Source: Cheiracanthium punctorium
Taxonomy: Eukaryota > Arthropoda > Arachnida > Araneae > Cheiracanthiidae
Length of the DNA stretch: 64,000 nt
NCBI GenBank assembly: GCA_038373885.1
Contig: JAWZYV010019597.1
Location: 310,001 to 374,000, forward strand
Direction: 5' to 3'
Numbering within the stretch: position 1 is the first letter of the stretch; every line of letters begins with the position of its first letter. Below the pieces are notes generated by a model. It ran no database searches and was not told where the DNA came from. It saw only the letters and a program-made list of their open reading frames with translations. The position numbers were made by a program, and so were the translations under genes. Shown here piece after piece: positions 25,859-40,300 of this stretch.

Positions 25859-28800
25859 CACCTATTCATGCATCTCGTTTTAAAAAATAAAAATATAATC
25901 ACTATTTAAAAAAAAAGTGTTCAGAAAGAAGAAAACGTTCATTCCGTATGAGGAGATGTTAAAAATCTAATCATTTCTTCTAAAGAACACCTATTTCAAA
26001 AATGCTTCTTACCTGCAATCATTATTAATATAAAACATATCTTCCTAAAATCTGTCCATTTTTCAAATTTTTTGGGAAATTTTTGCTTTTTTGGGACAAT
26101 TTGGCGACCCTCTGTGTTTGGCGCCCGCCTGCAAAGAAGGCCTTGCAGGCCCGCTTCCGCCGGCCCTGAAAATAGAGTTCATTTTTTTTTCGACATACAC
26201 CCTTAACGGGTTTCACTAGTTAACAAAAATTGTTAAAGAACAAAAAGTCTCTAACTCATCTGAAACATCCCTAAATCTAAGAGAAAAATCACTAAAAAGT
26301 CGCTCATTCCTAGAAAATTTATCCCCCCAAACACAATGAAATGTCGCAAGAAATCCCCTCAAACAACAACGTAAGACATTTATGCTGAAAAGTGATTCAA
26401 AACAGGATGCTTTGGGGGAAGATTTATTTTTCTTTTATTTCCTTTTAGGGACATTGCTTTGGCCATCATCTTGCTGAAGGCAGGGCTAGGTCTTGATGCC
26501 CAGAAGTTGAGGAGACTCAAGACTGTGGTTCTCAAGCTGTCTTTCCTGCCTTGCCTTTCCGAGGCCGCCAGCTCTGCGCTTTTCGCCCACTTTTTTCTCG
26601 GAATGCCTTGGGTATGGGCCTGCATAATGGGGTAAGTTATTTGCGTCTCATCGACTGTGAAAGTTTGGTGACACCATTATTTTTTAAATCTGAATAAAAT
26701 AAATACTGTCGTGTGTCTTAGAAGGTTTGTTCCTAAAGAAACGGGAAAAGAAAAACTACACAAATTAAATAACCATTTTACAAAGGAAAACATTTCAATA
26801 ATCTTCAAAGTATGCACATTGTGAAGCAATGCAACGAATCTAGTGTTTCTACCAGTAGTCATAACAATACTGGAACTGATTTTGCGAGATCTTCCGAAGC
26901 ACTGCGCTTACGACTCTTTGGATATCTTGGAGAGGTATCAAAATGGTGTCCTTTCATACCTATCTTAAACTGTAATAACAACGAAGTCACAGGGGCCTAT
27001 TTCGGACTGTATGGTGGATGAAAAAAAAAACATTCGGATTTGTTCTTCAGCTAGATATTTCATTCACAATCAACGCCATGTGATGCATAGTGATCACATG
27101 GCGTCCGGATTTAGAATAGAGCAACGGAGCCTGCAGCCTCCGGGGCCTGCACAAGAGAGAGGCTTTTAACCCTTTGAGGCGCAACCCTTTCCCAATGATG
27201 AAAAAAGGGCAGCCGTTGCCAACGCTCGACTTAACTACCGGCAAGATGGCGGACGATCGAAACGTTCATCGCGTGCCACAGATCGAGAGATCTTTTTTTT
27301 TGACGACAGCTGGCTGTGCCGGGCACAGCCAGTTGTCGTCAAAAAAAAAAAAAAGGATCTATCGATCTGTGGCACGCGATGAACGTTTCGATATCTTGCC
27401 GGTAGTTAAGTCGAGCGATGGCAACGGCTGCCCTTTTTGCAGCATTGGTCAATCTATCCAGCTGTTCTCGCGTTCTTCCATTTTTCAGCAGATGTCAGTG
27501 CTGTTAAAAACAATCGTGGCCATTTTTTACGGGAAATGACGTACTAAAAAGTAAAGGATTCTCGTGCAGCTATGTCGCCCGCAACTATTTTTATAGAAAT
27601 CAAATCTATTCTTCGTGACTGGCAACAGTCAAAACATCAGAGTTTGGTGTTCCCAGAGCGGGAGCACTGCGCCTTAAAGGGTTAAACCATTCAATCAGCT
27701 ATAGTTATCGAAAAACTTAATACTTTTTTTACGTGCTGAAAATGAGGTTTTCCTATTAAAATACATTTCGAGAGCCCAAAATTGTCAAGCAGAAGGGGAA
27801 CTTGTTGAAATCTAGGCTCCTCCAAATGACCTATTCTCTGTTAAAAATTCTGTTCGCCTTACACTACATTCAGCAAACAGAATGATTTTTCTACTCATTC
27901 GACATTTAGGAAAGGATATTCCACTGAGCAAAAAATTTTCTTTTAAAACACTGAAGCTATTTCTCTTTTCGGCCGTCATCCGTCGCTCGGGGCCTTCGCA
28001 ATTAGTAACGGGCCTGCTTATGAGTTGCCATCCCTAAAAATGAGTTTATCATTGGTGCCTGTTTTCCCCAGTCACAGTATTCTATTTTATTATTCTAAGT
28101 ATTATAAATGTTATATTATTTTATTATTTTAAAACAATTTTTTTATACTTTTGTCGTACTAAAGAACTTTAGATGTAGGTAATCGTTTTGTGAATCTTGC
28201 GCCATTTTCTTTCATGAAAATTTATCCTAAAATTCGAACATTTTGCTCTGAATGTAAAGGTAAGTGAACGCTTATAATGTATTTAGAAATTCTGAAAATA
28301 TGTATGTAAATCATGTTTAGTGAATAATTACTCATGTGTTATTTATAAATAAATTATTTTAATGAGAAATCGTATTACTTGAGTAGTTTTTATTCTTGTA
28401 TAAATAAGCATGACGTTGTGATACTATTTAGACAATTTAATTTTGCCAGTTGAAAACGTTATTTATCAGTTATATGCCTTGATTATGTGATTAAGACTTA
28501 CATCTGGTACAGTGCAGAAATACAGTAAATTATCTACGTTCATGAAATATTCATTATAAAAATGTCTTTCTTATTTGTGTATTTAGTTATTTTAGAGTAT
28601 ATTAAATATCCACTTGTGAAACTAAAATGAGCAATCGTGAATCATGAGAGTAAGCGCTACTTTGTTTTTCCTTCAAATTATATGCATCTACTTTCTTTAT
28701 GTCAATATGTATCATAGAAAACAAATTAATCATGAGTTCGTACTTGAATTAGTAACACAATTACTACTTAAAACTACATTAAATAACGTTTGAAAGCACT

Positions 28801-31800
28801 GGGAAGCTTAAAAAATGCCTGATGTATACGTGAAGACTCGAGCATCCGTTAGGCCTCTTTGGATGGCTCATCAAAATACACGCGCAGGCCCGTTACTAAT
28901 TGCGAAGGCCCCGCGTCGCTCATCCTGCTGAGTGTTCATTAAAGTGACCAAACGTCCCCAATTTCACTTCTTTCAATGTGTCCCCGAAATATATAACAGC
29001 AATTGGGTACTAAATTTTAATTTTAAAAATTACTTTTCTTACCAGTTTTTTTAAATTAATCATATTTCTTTTATTTTATAAATGTTAGTAATATTTTAGT
29101 CTAATAAACATAAGCTCTTTTAGGTTAAAGTAAAGAGCACTGAATTCATAAATGTCCCCATTTTTTTCTCTTTCAGAATGGACATTTTGCACGTGACGTC
29201 ACATGGCGGTATTTGATACGCCACGTGCGCGATCTTGTGGTGATGAATAGCTTCGATTTCAGCTTGTTTAGACTTAAGAGATTATATAACACTTTCTTCT
29301 AGAAATATAGCTGTTGCAAAAGAAGCTAGAGTATTAGTCATTAACAAATAACAGCTTTTCATAAATTAATTTTATCTTCATTGTGAAATTTCATTTAAAA
29401 TGTTCATAATAATTAAATACTAAAAACAATTAAAAAGATCGTACTATTAAAAGGTGTGGGAGGTTTTTAATGAATATTTATACTATTTTAAACTCAGAAA
29501 ACTCAAAATTAATTCAATGATGTATTATTTATGCAGTGTTTGCGATAACGTAATAATTTTAGAACGCTAATATTCTTTTTATTAACAAAGTTTTGAAGCG
29601 AAATGCGATATCATCGTCTTCTAAACCATCTATTTAAATATTAAAAAGACAATAACTCATTCCGAGCGGTTAATAATGAGAAACAGTAATTATAAAATGG
29701 ATACTCAATGCATTTCAATAGGAGCTGGCGGATGTAAAAACCGCCACCAGACGAATTTTAGCCTCGAACTCTGAAACCATGCAATATGTCCATTGGGAGC
29801 ATTATGGTGATTAATCCCCAATTCTTTCTTAGAAAATCTGGTCACCTTAATGTTTATGGATGATAATTATATGGTACTCAACATACTCCTTCAATCTTTC
29901 CCGCAGCTTTATCCTGTCTGCAGTGTCCGCTGCTGTCCTGGTTCCGGGAGCCTTGCACCTGGAAGAGAATCGATTGGGCACCGCCCAGGGAGTGCCCACC
30001 CTCCTTTTGGCTTCGGTGTCCCTGGACAACATCGTCGCTCTCACTGGTTTCATTGTGGTCTTCAACGTACTCACTTCAAACGGTTAGTCTTCCTGAATAA
30101 CATCTTACTCGTTCGTCAATTTTTTCTTCCATTGACTGGTCGGGGAGATTGGATTGGTTTGTGTATTAAAGCAAAGCCACACTCGAGGGCTGTTTACCTA
30201 AGGAGGAGTTATTTGAGCGGTGGTCTTATTAAGGGGTGCTAATGCGTATTCACGTTACATCTGAAGAAAACCGCCCAAAACTCCAGACCGTTAGATCGGT
30301 AGCTGCGCAGTAGGCCGAACCCGGGACCTTCACGCTTAACCCATCTATCATTCTCAGTGTCTATAACCCATTTATGCCTAGTGTCCCTTTTTTGGGACGG
30401 CATTTTCGCTATTAGTCGAAAACGCTATTAATTTTTCCTAGCCTTTATTCATGAGTATTGAGCCTCAACTCTACAAAATATTTTAACATGACAAGTAGGA
30501 TGTTGATATTTCGATTTTTATGCATAATGATTTTTAAAAAAAAATCATCACTTGTTCAAGAAATTGACATCAGAAATTTATCTATTATTTCTATTACCAG
30601 TAAAAATCGAAGAAAGTCGCAAAAATATCCAGGCACAAATGGGTTAACCACTCGGCCGTGGTGGTGCCCAGGTCGGAGACAAGAAACGAGCATCAAAATT
30701 TATAATCAGCACTTCCAGTCTATAAAACAGGGATGGCCAAACATCCTCAGTCTAAGCGCCACGAGTGATGAATTTTACTATTCTAGAGCCACGATAAACG
30801 AATCTAACGAACAAGCACGACCATTACTAAGACTTTTTTAGGAGATGTCGATAAACTGCAAGTCACATATCGGTTTTTACCAACTTATTTATTTTTTTTA
30901 TCAACTATATTACCAACTTCTTGCTTTTGCCAACTGGGCTTGTGTAATTTTGCCAAGTGTACCAGAAATAGAAAGTATATTGTAATTTTTGTTAAATTTT
31001 TTTGACCAAGTATGCCAACTGTTTATGTAACTTTGCCAAGTTAACAGGCCCGGACTGGGGACTGGGAGGGTGGGGGCCCGCCCGTCTCAAGAGAAGGGGT
31101 CCCCGGGTTATTGTGTAACCGATAAATATTAGGATGTGTTAACTTTCGGGGTATGGGGGGAGGAATGGTGTTATTATCAATTAATTATGATTGATAATTA
31201 ATGCATTAATAAAATATTGATCTATTAATTAATATGCGTCATTCATGTCAATTAATCCCTTGCTCATTCGGGAACCCTTTCTCAAAAATTTTTGAGAACT
31301 ACATTTAAAATCTAAGTGTTTTGAAGCCTTCTGGGTCGCAATTGCGGCTGCAAAAAATTTTGCAAGTTTCAAACTCCTTTTAAGAGCTATCAGTATAGCA
31401 CTCTTTTTTTTTCTTTCTTTTTTCTGTTTGGGGGCCCGCCGAGGGTGGGGGCCCTCCCGTCTGCAGACAGTCGGACACCTTGGCCAGTCCGGGCTTGCAA
31501 GCTAATCAGAATTTGCTAATGTTAGAAGGGGGGGGGGGGCTCCCCCTCTCCCCACCTTTAGCAAGAGCCCTGCGAATAAGAGACGGGCATGAGCATCCGC
31601 AGGCCTCTTTGGATGACTTATCGAAGTACACAAGCGGTCCCGTTCGTAGTAGTGATGTCTTGGCACGGATTATCTGTTCTTAAGGGACATTCCGCTAGCC
31701 TTTCACGCAAATTTCGCTGTACTGCGCTTATTGACATACTCGCGGGCCTTAGTGTAACGGAACGGACTACGTAGACATAAGGGACTTAGAGCTTACGCTA

Positions 31801-34221
31801 ACGTGATCCGCTTTAAGGAGTATTTTGACCAACCACGTTTCGGATTTTATGCGCATGCCCAGAGGCGCAGAGAGCCAAGTCGGGGCCCCGGGGATAAAAT
31901 CTTTTGGGTCCCTTTGCTATCCAGAAATCCTTTTGATGTCGTATTGGATCAATAATTTATTCCTTATTAAAATTATTAATCATTTAAATAAACTTAAAAT
32001 TAATAGTAATTGGAAAATAATTGATAGAATTAAAATTATTAATTCAAAAGAGTATTATACTTTAATAAACATTCATGCTCTAAAAATACCAACATTTTGT
32101 CTTGAAGGTTTTGTCACCTCCATAGAGAAACTGTATTTGAAACGTTAGCATTTTTGCATGGTATGTTTCCTCGGTATTGAAAAAATGAATATTTTTATTC
32201 ATACTTCCATGCAAGCAGGCAGCCAAACAAATTTCAGAAGGCCAAAAAACTGGAAATTTCGAAATCTCTCATAGAAAGTCTTGATCTTTAACATTTTGTT
32301 AATTAAAATTCAAATAAAATTTCGGAGGTTTAGTGGGCCCATAGTCTCACCTCTTGCTTCCACTATCCCTTTCTCCCCCTTTCTCGACCCTTTCTTCCAC
32401 TATTTAACAATGTGTCTGGGGGAAAAAATGAGTTCTTGTTAAATAAATCTTTTCTACTTTTAGTCATGGTAAACCATTGAATAACGCTGTCAAGGTCTAC
32501 CTTACTTGCAAAAGAAGACTCAATCACTAACACTCCTCGTTTTTGTCAAGTTGGTGGTTTATGCTCTAGCTGCCTTTTTGTAATTTCGTTGAAAAATGAA
32601 TTTGAAACATTCGGGGACATAATCTGAATTCGGACTTTTTTTTTACAAAATTGAGAACACACAATTAAGTATCATATATACAGCAAAAGCGGGGCCCCTT
32701 CACAAGCTGAGGCCCTGGGGATTTTCCCCCTGCTCCCCCTCCCTCTCTGCGCCACTGCGCATGCCCTGTATTATCCAATGGCATGTAGCATTAGTGTTAC
32801 CGTGAGTGAAACCGGTATGCACAAACTGCCTAAAGACTCATTCGTAAACGTTAAATTAGTGGACAGTGACACTCGTGCGAATAGTTTTAATTTTATATGT
32901 TCTTAAACGTTCAGTTTTTAAACTCCAATCAGTTGACCTTCGTTCTTGAAGTTAGCTGAGTGCAATTACTTGAAAATCTAAGTCAACTCAGACAGGTAAA
33001 AGGACCCATAAAAGTTCTATTTACAGTCGGCCGCTCACAGTAACATGTAAAAGCGGCCCGTGTTTAAATTATTTAACGCGATTTTGCACTAGTCAGTGAA
33101 TGCTGGCCGGCTTGCCTCACAGTATTGTGTAAAAGCAGCCCGTAGGTTGCACAGGCCTGTCGCGAAACGCCCTGTATGTAAATTATTATTTAACTAGATT
33201 TTAGTATGTAAATTATTATTTAACGTGCCATAGCGAACCAGCTTGTCGCCGAAGGCGTCTATTACACAAAAAACCCAGTAATGAACTCAGAGACATTCTT
33301 TGGATATGTATTCATAACAAAACAAACTCAATATTTTAACCATTTCAAGATAGAGCATCTCTTTCCTTTTTTTACTCATTTGTCATATGGTAAACACGAA
33401 AACTACGCAATTGCAAAGTTAAAAAATAATTAAAACTTCAAGCTGGCGTTCTTAATCTCGTTCACGTGATAGGTCGGAAAATTAAAGATGCTGCTTCTGA
33501 CAGTGCCAAAACCTGCAAAACTGGCTAGCAGTCAGCGCGGTCACTAATTTGGGTCGTTTTTTTTAGCGGAGTTCACCAATCTTTTATGGGAAGCGCATTG
33601 GCGTAACTGGCCTGATTTTCTAGGTTGGGCTACAGCCCCTTTTATCTTCGCGTAAGCACGTTATATGTAAGTTAGTAAATTATTACTAATTAGTATTAGT
33701 TTATTATACGTCCCGCAGTGGCAGGCGCTTAGCCGGGGGGGGGGTGCAATTATGGGTTACAATTCTGGGCAGTGCTCCTTCACCCCCCCTCAAAAAAAAA
33801 AAATTGCCCTCACTTACAAAACCTCTTTGGAACCTTCCCTTTCTTAAAAGTTTTACACTACTCCACAATTTGCAAAATAGACAGAAAATAAATTTGAAAA
33901 AATGAAAAGGCTGAAGTCAAAATCAATTTCAAAAGTTAAGAGATTTTTTTTAAGAGTTCTTCAATCCTGCTTCACAACCACTGCTGTATATACGGCAGAG
34001 TATGTATTTTCAACATTAAACTATGTTTTAAACGCCACCTGGTGGACATTTTGAAAGGCTTTTTTAAGCCCAACTCGTGTACAGTCAATACGCCTAAATT
34101 AGTGGAAATCCGCTACCAATCCGTTTCAGCTGCAGAATGTTGTTTATAGAGGAAGTTTAATCATAACTTCGAAACACCCTGCAACAACTACAAAGCATAC
34201 GCTGCATATATATATATATAC

Positions 34222-34314
<93 letters not shown>

Positions 34315-37300
34315 TAAGACATACGTATAGATATGCTTTTATGTTTGATGCTTCTAACATAATTTATATTTGTCATCGATTTCTTTTTTTCAGAGAACAT
34401 TACTTGGACCTTCTGCAGGCGTCTTGTTGAACCTTTCGCAGGTCTTCTAGTAGGAGCTGCAGGCGGAATACTCCTTTGGTTTTTCCCGAACGAGAGAAAA
34501 TCGGATGTGAGTTGAAAGGCCAATCTGGCCGTAGTTGTTTTTCACAAACTTTTTTGCTTGCATTTAATTTTTTTTAACTATCCGAAGTCCCCGCTCTTCG
34601 CACGGGAGGATGCATACATTTTCCTCTCATTCGTAAACTGAGAGAAGTATGTCCGATCGGAGCAACCCAATAGAGTATTTTCGTGACGTCACTTTTTTTT
34701 GGACAACTCGGATATTTAGGAATACAAAGCCACGTTTTCCGCCAATGACCATTCTCAAATGAACGAATGTTTTACCAAAAAAAGTTGGTTGCTAACGTGT
34801 GACGACGCAGTGATAATGACGTAGATGAAACAGCTCTATTGTTTCTCTCCTAACGCTGATGTTAACATTTGCACCAGAACAGCTAATCTTCACTTAAAAA
34901 TCGAATTAATTAATTTAAAAATCGAAAGAATATAAACTTCATTTTTTTCCTCAGAACTATGTAGTTGTTGGCTTTTTGAGATTGAGCTTGAAGCTTTACG
35001 CGTAGATCAAAATTCAAATTATCGTAATAATTGAAAAAAAAATGTGTTTCAAGTAATCCGACATAAGAGGGCGCTTTCTCTGCCAGGGGTTTTTACAATC
35101 TGTGCACGTAAAAGGCAATCTGGCAGTTAAAACATTCTTATTCGTATTAATGAAAAATAAACTCTATATTTCATCTTTGTCCGCTCATTAAGTTCATATT
35201 TTATTATTATTAGAATACGAAATAATATAAGTTCAATAATAATCCAACAAAACCTAAAGTCATTTCTAGCATTCTTAAAAATAAAAATACATAAATACAA
35301 AAGAAGTGGTACATTACCTTACTAGCGATTTAAAAATTCACTCCGATTTTTAAGGCTATTCTAGCTATTTATCATTTTATCTTCATATGGGCGACAACAT
35401 TTCGCGCTCCTTAGCAGAGGCTGTGACGACAAAAATCAGAACTATTTTGATTCGTAAATGATACCTATCCTTAAATATTATTCCATGACTTCACGCTGAC
35501 CAAATGCTAACCATGCTAACATTAGATGCCAGATTCTAGAAAAAAAATGCATCCAACAGAAGGAAAATGAAACTTAATATATCATTTTCAGCAGACGATA
35601 TGTTGAGCTGTGGAGAAAATAATTATTCTTGATTATTATCAATTGAACAGTCATGGCAGATTTAAAATAAGAATCTGCTGAGTCATTCCACCGATAGCGG
35701 AAACTTACAACTTTCAGACGAATTGGATTTCTGGAGTACTTTTTAACTCATGACATCGAAATGACGTCACTCTCACATAAGATCCCTCACTGCGTTACTC
35801 CATCAACTTTTTCACCCTCGGAAACCTCACTCTGACGTTTTGACTATTGCCAGTCCCAAAGAATAGATTTGATTTCTATAAAAATAGTTGCGGGTGACAT
35901 AGCTCCTCGAGAATCCTTTACTTTTTAGCACGTCATTTCCCGTCAAAAAATTGTCACGATTATTTCTAACAGCAGTGGCATCTGCTGAAAAATAGAAGAA
36001 TGCGAGAACAGCTGGATAGATTGCCCAATGCTGTAAAAAGGGCAGCCGTTACCATCGCTCGACTTACTCGACGGCTGACGACAGCTGGTTGTGCGCGCAC
36101 AGCCAGCTGTCGTCAAAAAAGGGATCTCTAGATCTGTGGCACGCGATGAAGGTTTCGATCGTCCGCCATCTTGCTGGTCGTTAAGTCGAGCGATGGCAAA
36201 CGGCTGCCCTTTTTTCAGCATTGGGAAAGGATTGCGCCTCAAAGGGTTAACTGGGTTTCTCATCCCAATTCCGGAGATCCCTCAATTTTCTCTGTGTCCT
36301 TCTTTCATCCGGGATTTTCCATTTACACATGTAAACGGCCGTGGCTTGACTACATTTTTTTGACAAGGGCACTTTTCAAATTTTATGTTCGAGAGTTGAC
36401 CCGAGGTATCGTCTCGCGGTCTCGTCTCACAAAATTGCGAGACCGCAGCAAGTCTCGTCTCGTCTCGCGGTCTCACGTCCATCCCTACCCATAGTCTCTC
36501 CTCTGGTTATGCCTTTTCTTTTACAGTTTAACAACGTGGCTTGAAAAAAAAAAAGTTATTTCTTGTTAAATGTTTCGTAAATGTTCTTTTGAAATGTTAA
36601 AAAATTTCTTGTTTTCTGGCTTTGGTGACAGCAAACCGTTAATTAACACCGTCTACTCTTCATGAAAAAGAAAACTCAATCACTAACACTCCTCGTTTTT
36701 GTCAAGTTTATGGATTATGCTAGCTGCATTTTCGTAATTTCATTCAAAAATTAATTTGAAACTTCCGGGGACTTAATTTGTATTTGGACTTTTTTTTTTT
36801 TTACTGGACTTTGGGCAGACTACTGGGCAGATCTAGAGATCCTTTTTTGACGACAGCTGGCTGTGCACAGCCAGCTGTCGTCAAAAAAGGATCTCTAGAT
36901 CTGTGGCACGCGATGAACGTTTCGATCGTCCGCCATCTTGCTGGTAGTTAAGTCGAGCGATGGCAACGGCTGCCCTTTTTTCAGAGTTGGGCAATCTATC
37001 CAGCCGTTCTCGCATTCTTCCATTTTTCAGCAGATGTCAGTACTGTTAAAAAGAATCGTGACAATTTTTTGACCGGAAATGACTTGCTAAAAAGTAAAGG
37101 AATCACGCGGAGCTATGTCACCCGCAATTATTTTTATAGAAATCCAATCTATTCTTCGTGACTGGCAACAGTCAAAACGTCAGAATTGGGTGTTCCCAGA
37201 GCGGGATCACTGCGCGTTAAAGGGTTAAAAAATGGGTCGTAGGAGGAAGGGGTTGCGTAATAGAGGTGGTCGCTTATAGAAGTTTCACTGTATTCGGATA

Positions 37301-40300
37301 CTTCAAACGAAACGAAATTGATACGTAGATTTTTTTTTTCCCCACCACTTCTTTTCAGCGCCCCACTGTGATCTACTACCGCACTGCACTGCTGTGCCTC
37401 GGTGGACTGGCCTTCACGTTCGTCAGCAAGAGGTTCGACATCTCCGGAGTGGGAGCTCTCGGTTGCGTGAGCCTCGCATTCAGCGCCTCCCTGCGGTGGA
37501 AGCACGATGCCGAAATGTTCGTAAGTTCCACGCACACAATGGACACGATAAGCAATTTTTTTTCACTACAGTGCTATTAGTTTCAGGCAAGAATGTTCTA
37601 TACGCAGCGAAACGGAGAATTACTTTTAAAGCATTGCCTAGATAGCGGGAAAGAAATAAGACCTCTTATGTCGCTTAGGTCGGCACCAAAATAATAATAT
37701 TAATAATAATAAGTTCCCCCAAACTGAACCCGGAATGGCCATATCTTCTGTATTTGGCGAGAAATCGCCAACTCGTTTATTGAATGTCAATATTAATTAG
37801 TGTGTATAAATATGTCTATATTAGAGTAAATGAGAGAGACATGTCGTTAGATATACTTGGCGAAGATACAAAGACAGCAGCCGATTTCAATGTTTTATGG
37901 AACGAGAAAGACAAACAGGGCACACTCATGGATTATGATGCACATTCCAAATTGTAGTACTTTAAAGATGTTTCACGAAGCAAACCCTAACTTTGAAAGT
38001 GAATAACTCAAAAACGGTGACAAATAGAAGCATAGAACAAGTGGCGTGTTAATTTAAAGAACCGTAAGAATTTGATACAGAAGCCACAAAATTTTAGTTT
38101 CAAACTACACCGACAAATGACGCTGTAAGCGTCAATGCGGATACCATAAAGGAGCTCCCCGGTCGATCATCCAACGGTTGTCGAATCGCGACAAACGTTT
38201 CTAAAGAGCGATATACTGTCGGCCGTCTTCGTTTCTCGAAAGAATAAAGGTCAAATAATGCCTTTGCAAGAGATTGCAGCCGAAACAATAAGTTCTAGGC
38301 AATGGGTAGTTGAGAATTTTCTTAGATTCGTATTGCCGCTTATAGCGCCATTTATCGGAACAATTTGTAACTAAAATTTTGTGGCTTCTGTATATAGTGA
38401 CCAGATGTCCTCAATTTTTGAGAATGCCTTCAACATTTAAAAGCAAGTACTTAAGTACTGAGCACACTATGACTGTTAAATGTTTTTGCAATGAAAACAA
38501 GAACTATTTCTTCAAGAAAAAACTACATACTAAACATCTGCATGGCAGTAATAGTTCTATTTTTATTCGATTTTCAAAAATTAACCAGCTTCTTTAAAAC
38601 ACAGAATTTGGTCACGTTACTTCTGTAACGTGAATTCTTCAGGTTTTTTTTAAATTAACATACCGCTTATTTCATTTTTCTATCTGTCACTTTTTTTGGG
38701 TGTTTCATTTTCAAAGTTAGGGGTTGCTTCGTGAAACACCCTGTACAAAGGTGAAGTATACAAGGGCTGTAAATTAAACAGTGCTAACTTAACCTAGGAG
38801 CTCGCAGAAGAGCGAGCACGAGCAAATAGGATAAGATAGCGGTGAGGTGGCGCTGTGGTCGATGAGTGAAAAAAAAAAACAATCGATCTAATTAGAAGGG
38901 TACTTGTTCAGTGGCGTTCAAGTGAAGAGTTTCGTTCAAACGCTCACAAGCATGTTTTCGAAAGGTGGTTAGCGTTCGTGGTTTAAAATAGAGGTTGCCC
39001 ATGGCAGAAAGGCAACAGAATGTTATATTTCTGCCACGGCAACTTACTGGAATTCAATTCAGAAAATTGTCGTGGTTTTTTGACGACAATTTTCTGAAAT
39101 TGTCGGGGTGTTACTGTGTTAACACAGTAACACAATCAATTTACTGGAAGCCTGTGGTGAAAGTACATTACCGTATAGGACGGCTGCTAGATGGATCAAG
39201 GGGGTAGGGCTGTGCCTGCAAGACAAATTGTCAACGCAGACTACTATTGCCGATTTCTACAGCACCCTCTACTTCCGGCTATGCGGCGCAAACGTCTACA
39301 TTTATTGTAAAACAATCTCCCTGTCTTGTTGCATGGCAACGCTCGCTGTCATGCAGCACCATGCAAACTATGCCACTCTTCTATTGCAACGGTGGCAGGG
39401 GGAAATCTTGGAACACCCTCCCTAATCACCTGATATGCATCCTTGCGACTTCGATTTGTTTCCATTTCATGACGTTGCATGTGTGTGTACTCCGCGCAGC
39501 AGGGCACTCCGTCGCTGACATTAGCAATCAACACCTTGCCTTGCACCACTTGGCAAAAGGTTATGAACTTTGCTGGTGATTACATAGAAGGAATGTAGTG
39601 CAATTGCACTTGTAAGTTCCTTAAAATTTGCTTTATACCTATATTGCCATTACTTAATTTACAGCCCTCGTAGTTAGAAAATGCCAACCGAAGATTCTGA
39701 AACTCTTTTAGTAGGCCATTTTAATATAGATTTCGGTTCGAAAGAAGCGTTCTATGGAGCAAGGAAGACAAATACTGCAAACTTGCATTATGCTGCATTT
39801 TCCAATGTAATGGAACCAGGAAGACAAATAGGGCTGACACATCAAACGCTTTCGATATATGAACTATAGTGCATATTTAAAATATGAAAGTGTGTCAGAT
39901 ATTTATTTTTTAGTCTTGTTGCATGGCAATAGTCTTGTTGCATGGCTCCCCCCTTAATCCTGCTATATTGCTAATAATTTCACATTTCGAAATGCGTCGA
40001 CAATTTTGCGAAATTGTATTTTTCAATTTTCAAAATATGCATCATGGTTGCCACATTCGGCGATTTTTCGATAACCATGAAATAAGCAAAGGACAAAAAC
40101 GCAGCACTTGGAAAGGAAAGGAAAAGAAAAGAGAAAGAATAATCAGTAAATCTCTTCGTTTGATTTAATGGAAGTATCGTTTGCATGCAAAAAGGGTCGG
40201 GGACGAATTGCTTTAAATAAAAGAACCATGAATTATGACGTAATTTTTCAGTATAATGAAACAAGGAAAACAAATCTGTACCAACGCAACGTATGGATTA

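Larger units (their letters stand above)
23492..26168 (-). mobile_element. hAT-superfamily DNA transposon, degraded, with nested insertions
   Basis: The ends are CAGCGCCGGCGCAAG and, in reverse complement, CAGGGCCGGCGGAAG. Both are flanked by the 8-bp duplication AAAATAGA (23484-23491 and 26169-26176), diagnostic of hAT. The C-terminal transposase remnant is at the left end on the minus strand. A 671-bp palindromic MITE plus CA and TA microsatellites sit inside, so the original element was about 2 kb and lacks most of its transposase. Confidence 0.9.

Noticed and set aside
29850..30242. 130-codon frame across exon 4
   Set aside because: Different frame from the antiporter coding phase.
34157..34523. 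Tyr/Ile repeat proteins
   Set aside because: Produced by the (TA)n tract; the real coding exon here is on the plus strand.
39228..39579. Separate small genes at this site
   Set aside because: All are frames of the decayed mariner transposase.
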